This document shows positions 61,262 to 64,000 of a stretch of 64,000 nt of DNA, piece after piece. Every line of letters begins with the position of its first letter. The stretch's first letter is position 1. A program made the translations under genes and the position numbers. Source of the stretch: Algoriphagus sp. AK58 (GTDB taxonomy: Bacteria > Bacteroidota > Bacteroidia > Cytophagales > Cyclobacteriaceae); contig NZ_QEIG01000008.1 in assembly GCF_014324365.1 (NCBI RefSeq), positions 310,001-374,000 on the forward strand. Direction: 5' to 3'. Under the pieces are notes generated by a model, which saw nothing but the letters and a program-made list of their open reading frames with translations, had not been told where the DNA came from and did not search any database.

Positions 61262-62443
61262 CTACTTAAACATTTTATCTGCCTTGGCTTTCTCCACAAA
61301 TCTCCTTCGATACTCCAAGGGAGTGCATCCCATCACCTGTCTAAACTGACGGGCAATATTTTTACTGTCAGAAAGACCCATTTCCAATGCAATTTCGAAT
61401 ACCGACAACTCACTGCTGACCAGTCTCTGGGCCAGCTTTTCGATCCGCAGCTTAAAAATGTACTTGTAGATGGGAAGCCCCGTCACCTCCACAAATCGTT
61501 TTTCCAGGGACCTCCTTGACATCGGAACCTCTTTTACGATATGATCTACGAGGAGATTTTGGTCGATATTTTTATGGATAAAATCCAACACGGTAGCTAC
61601 ATAGTCATCCTGAGAGGCATAGATATCGGTGGAGTTTCGTGTGACCACCTTCAGGGGAGGCACCAAAATATCCCGGTAAAACTTGGCCCTTCCGGTGATC
61701 ATCAAGTCCATCGCCCGAGCCGTATCGTAGCCCGCCCGCTCGATATCCAATTCGATGCTCGACAGCGGTGGATCGGAAAGTTCACAGAGCATGACATCAT
61801 TATCCACTCCCAAAACAGCCACCTCCTGAGGCACACGGATATTGTTTTGCTTGCAGGCTTCGGTGATATGAACCCCCTGATTATCATCACAGGCCATCAG
61901 CGCGATGGGCTTGGGCAGACTTTTCAGCCATTTGCTGAGTGAGTTGCTTTTGTAGTACCAGATATCAGTGGAGCGGGCTTTTTTATGCTCAAAATAGTGC
62001 ACATGAAATCCCGCCTGATTCACTGCGGATTCAAATCCCTCTGCCCGTTCACGGGACCAGACGATGTTGTTGAATCCATAAAAGGCAAATTGGGTGTACC
62101 CTTTGTTCAAAAAATACTCCGCACCGAGCTTGCCTGTCTCCCGATATTGCCCGGTGATATTGGGAATAAATCTGAACCGCTCCTTGAAATCCTGTGCGAT
62201 CACCGGAATGGGAGATTGATACAGATCATTCTCCATCTCATTGTACAGCTGCCCGATGATTCCATGCGCCTTCCAGTCCTTGGCCCAGTTCAAAATTCCT
62301 TTGGCCCCCAGTGTCTCCCGATAGTACAAAGGCATTCGACAAAAACTCCAATGTCCATGTTCAGCGGAATATTTACTGATCCCCTTCAGCAGGCACTTGC
62401 TGTATTCTTCGGCAAAATCCAAGAGCAAAATGATCTTGTACAT
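61262..62443 (-). CDS. XylR-type regulator: periplasmic-binding-like domain plus AraC helix-turn-helix
   Basis: 393 residues. The first 275 form a LacI/ribose-binding-like sensor (N-terminal I-I-L-L-L-D-F-A-E-E-Y and G-V-D-N-D-V-M-L-C-E-L). An AraC pair lies at about 285-385: V-P-M-S-R-R-S-L-E-K-R-F in the first helix-turn-helix, G-L-S-D-S-K-N-I-A-R-Q-F in the second, ending T-P-L-E-Y-R-R. E. coli XylR has the same layout and senses xylose. It starts 3 bp after the MFS stop, so it likely controls its own operon in response to the transported sugar. Confidence 0.92.
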   Translation of the reverse strand: MYKIILLLDFAEEYSKCLLKGISKYSAEHGHWSFCRMPLYYRETLGAKGILNWAKDWKAHGIIGQLYNEMENDLYQSPIPVIAQDFKERFRFIPNITGQYRETGKLGAEYFLNKGYTQFAFYGFNNIVWSRERAEGFESAVNQAGFHVHYFEHKKARSTDIWYYKSNSLSKWLKSLPKPIALMACDDNQGVHITEACKQNNIRVPQEVAVLGVDNDVMLCELSDPPLSSIELDIERAGYDTARAMDLMITGRAKFYRDILVPPLKVVTRNSTDIYASQDDYVATVLDFIHKNIDQNLLVDHIVKEVPMSRRSLEKRFVEVTGLPIYKYIFKLRIEKLAQRLVSSELSVFEIALEMGLSDSKNIARQFRQVMGCTPLEYRRRFVEKAKADKMFK

Positions 62444-62446
62444 GAC

Positions 62447-63703
62447 TTATTTGGCAGAAAAGGGATCCTTCAAAGAGTTGACCCGCGCATTGCTGACCAA
62501 GGGTTTGGCCCAGATGCCTACCGAGAAAATGTAAGCCAATGGCAAAAACAAAAAGAACATCGCCGACTGCAAGCCCATCCAATCAGCCAGACCACCTACA
62601 ATCAAGGGCATGACCGCACCTCCCATGATCCCTGAACACAGAATCCCGGCCAAAGTCCCATGTGCAAAATCGACCGAATTGAGGGCAAGGGAAATCAAAA
62701 TCGACCACATCACCGAAAGGAAAAAGCCACTCAAGGCATAGGCCACCAATACCGCATCTCCCGAACCAAGCAAGCCCATGCCCAAACACACCATGGCACC
62801 CAGTGTGAAAATCATCAAAACCCGCTTGCTGTCCATCAATTTAAGCAGGACCAAGCCCAACAAACATCCCACCGTCAGCAATCCCCAGAAATAGGAAATC
62901 ACCTGAGCTCCGGTGGTAGCAGGATCCACGCCATGATAGTCCTGCAAATACTGACTGACCCAATTGGCGATCCCCTGTTCTGTCCCCACATAGCAAAAGA
63001 CTCCCAAGAAAAACAGCCAGACTTTCCCTCGACTCAGTAATCGGCCCAAGTCTCGGCCTAAGTCGACTTTTTCATCGGATTTCAACTCCACCTCGGGAAA
63101 TTTCACCCGCGTAATCACCAAAAACATCAGCAAGGCAATCACCGCAAAAAGGAAATAGACCGACACCCAAGGCATAGATTCGGGCACCCATTTTTCCAGG
63201 ATTCGGATCATAAAGAAGTCATTCCCTGAAAAAAGATTCTGCACCAGATAGCTATACAACCAAGGGCTCATGAAAGACGCAGCCCCAAAAGCCAGCTGCC
63301 CCAACACGGAATTGAATGCAAAATGCTCCTCCCCTCCCGCAACCCGAAGAAGAGGATTGATCACCACCTGCAGCATCGCCATCCCGACACCGATGATAAA
63401 AAGCGAAATCAAAGCAAACTGGAATTTAGGATTCAGTGCAAAAACCAAAGCGCCCAAAGCTCCCAGAAAAAACGCCAGCAGGAGGATCCGCTTTTCCCGA
63501 TACTTCTCCACCAATAGACCGGAGGGCAAAGACATCACGCCATACGCCACAAAAAAAGAGAACGGCAAAAAACCCGCTAATCCCATACTCAGCGAGAAAC
63601 TCGATATCAGATCCGGAATGATTGGCCCAAGGATATTTGACATCAGGGAAATGACGAAAAATATCAGGAAAATCAATAGGAGGATCAGGGTTCGTTGCTT
63701 CAT
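62447..63703 (-). CDS. MFS transporter, fucose permease-like (FGHP family)
   Basis: Start set at the ATG at 63703; frames further upstream add an unlikely head. 418 residues with twelve membrane helices. G-P-I-I-P-D-L and G-L-L-V-E-K-Y-R-E-K-R between helices 2 and 3 are the MFS signature, and G-V-G-M-A-M-L-Q-V-V-I-N-P-L-L with the central Asn-Pro resembles FucP/GluP permeases. A proton-linked sugar importer is likely. Leads the operon with the XylR-like regulator. Confidence 0.9.
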   Translation of the reverse strand: MKQRTLILLLIFLIFFVISLMSNILGPIIPDLISSFSLSMGLAGFLPFSFFVAYGVMSLPSGLLVEKYREKRILLLAFFLGALGALVFALNPKFQFALISLFIIGVGMAMLQVVINPLLRVAGGEEHFAFNSVLGQLAFGAASFMSPWLYSYLVQNLFSGNDFFMIRILEKWVPESMPWVSVYFLFAVIALLMFLVITRVKFPEVELKSDEKVDLGRDLGRLLSRGKVWLFFLGVFCYVGTEQGIANWVSQYLQDYHGVDPATTGAQVISYFWGLLTVGCLLGLVLLKLMDSKRVLMIFTLGAMVCLGMGLLGSGDAVLVAYALSGFFLSVMWSILISLALNSVDFAHGTLAGILCSGIMGGAVMPLIVGGLADWMGLQSAMFFLFLPLAYIFSVGIWAKPLVSNARVNSLKDPFSAK

Positions 63704-63740
63704 CGTGCTGGGATTGAGGGTGTACCCCGTCAATATACAA

Positions 63741-63773
63741 AAGCCCGAAAGGAAAAAAATCCTGTTCGGGCTT
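63741..63773. promoter_or_regulatory. Strong hairpin in the leader of the MFS operon
   Basis: AAGCCCGAA (63741-63749) pairs with TTCGGGCTT (63765-63773), and AGGA with TCCT extends it inside. It lies 38 bp upstream of the MFS start, in the divergent spacer before the lipoprotein gene. It could be an operator for the XylR-like protein or an RNA structure. Confidence 0.5.
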
Positions 63774-63879
63774 GAGATTCGATTTTTAGCAACAAAATAA
63801 AATTTCGACAAAAGAATAGCCTGATTTGGAAACAATCAGGTAATATTCCAGACAAACCACATTTATTTCCCCATTTGAC

Positions 63880-64000
63880 ATGCGTACAAACAGGTACCTG
63901 ACCTCAGTTTCGATCATTCTCACCAGCTTGCTGATCGCTTGCTCCTCCCCCAAGACAGATTCCGAATCCAACGCTAACGCACCTACTGTCACCCTTCAGG
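63880..64000 (+). CDS. Lipoprotein, N-terminal fragment cut by the window edge
   Basis: The first 40 residues only. A basic start and hydrophobic core end in L-L-I-A-C with Cys21, a good lipobox. The next residues are Ser/Asp/Asn-rich, as in surface-exposed lipoproteins. Divergent from the MFS operon, so it may belong to the same regulon; its family cannot be told. Confidence 0.7.
   Translation, partial: MRTNRYLTSVSIILTSLLIACSSPKTDSESNANAPTVTLQ

Overview
This 64 kb window looks like chromosomal DNA of a Bacteroidota member, most like the Cytophagales (Cyclobacteriaceae/Algoriphagus type). The evidence is two SusC/SusD outer-membrane pairs, a Tat-dependent Gfo/Idh/MocA oxidoreductase, LytS/LytTR signalling, membrane-anchored AraC regulators, cupin-AraC and XylR-like AraC regulators, many lipoproteins, and TAATG-type overlapping genes with few purine-rich ribosome sites. 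Family names come from motifs read in the translations, not from database searches.

Layout. 0-24.6 kb is a patchwork of short units: a predicted anti-sigma/beta-barrel protein; a Gfo/Idh/MocA oxidoreductase with DoxX; a small outer-membrane barrel; three GNAT acetyltransferases plus one divergent GNAT-like protein and an SRPBCC protein; a serine hydrolase with a CPBP protease; a LytS-type kinase and a LytTR regulator separated by a lipoprotein hydrolase; a membrane AraC regulator, an acyltransferase and a VOC protein; nitroreductase; GNAT, DMT exporter and cyclase divergent from a Crp/Fnr regulator; a HigBA toxin-antitoxin pair; tRNA-Asn(GTT); a DUF3052-like protein; and a second serine hydrolase. 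A diverged repeat of about 95 bp occurs at 3.8 kb and 23.4 kb.

25.1-36.2 kb is a SusC/SusD locus extended by an unknown exported protein, a formylglycine-type sulfatase and a large cytochrome c-containing lipoprotein. Next come L-serine ammonia-lyase and a divergent AraC regulator. A plus-strand peptide and amino-acid group follows: DPP-IV-like peptidase, DapA-family lyase/synthase, Xaa-Pro aminopeptidase and a PIG-L deacetylase.

44.9-51.8 kb is the most unusual part. Six minus-strand genes are packed with overlaps or tiny gaps. They encode a PqqD-like small protein, an ATP-grasp ligase, a LysA-like PLP decarboxylase, a urea-transporter/M23 fusion, a TPR/beta-barrel protein and a TPR protein. 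The set runs from cytoplasmic chemistry to the outer membrane and resembles a peptide- or amino-acid-modification and export pathway. Its product is unknown.

52.5-57.9 kb is a second SusC/SusD locus, preceded by a 70-residue protein resembling the N-terminus of a FecR-type anti-sigma factor and divergent from a purple-acid-phosphatase-like phosphoesterase. The window ends with an MFS transporter, XylR-like regulator and polytopic membrane protein operon, divergent from a lipoprotein gene cut by the window edge.
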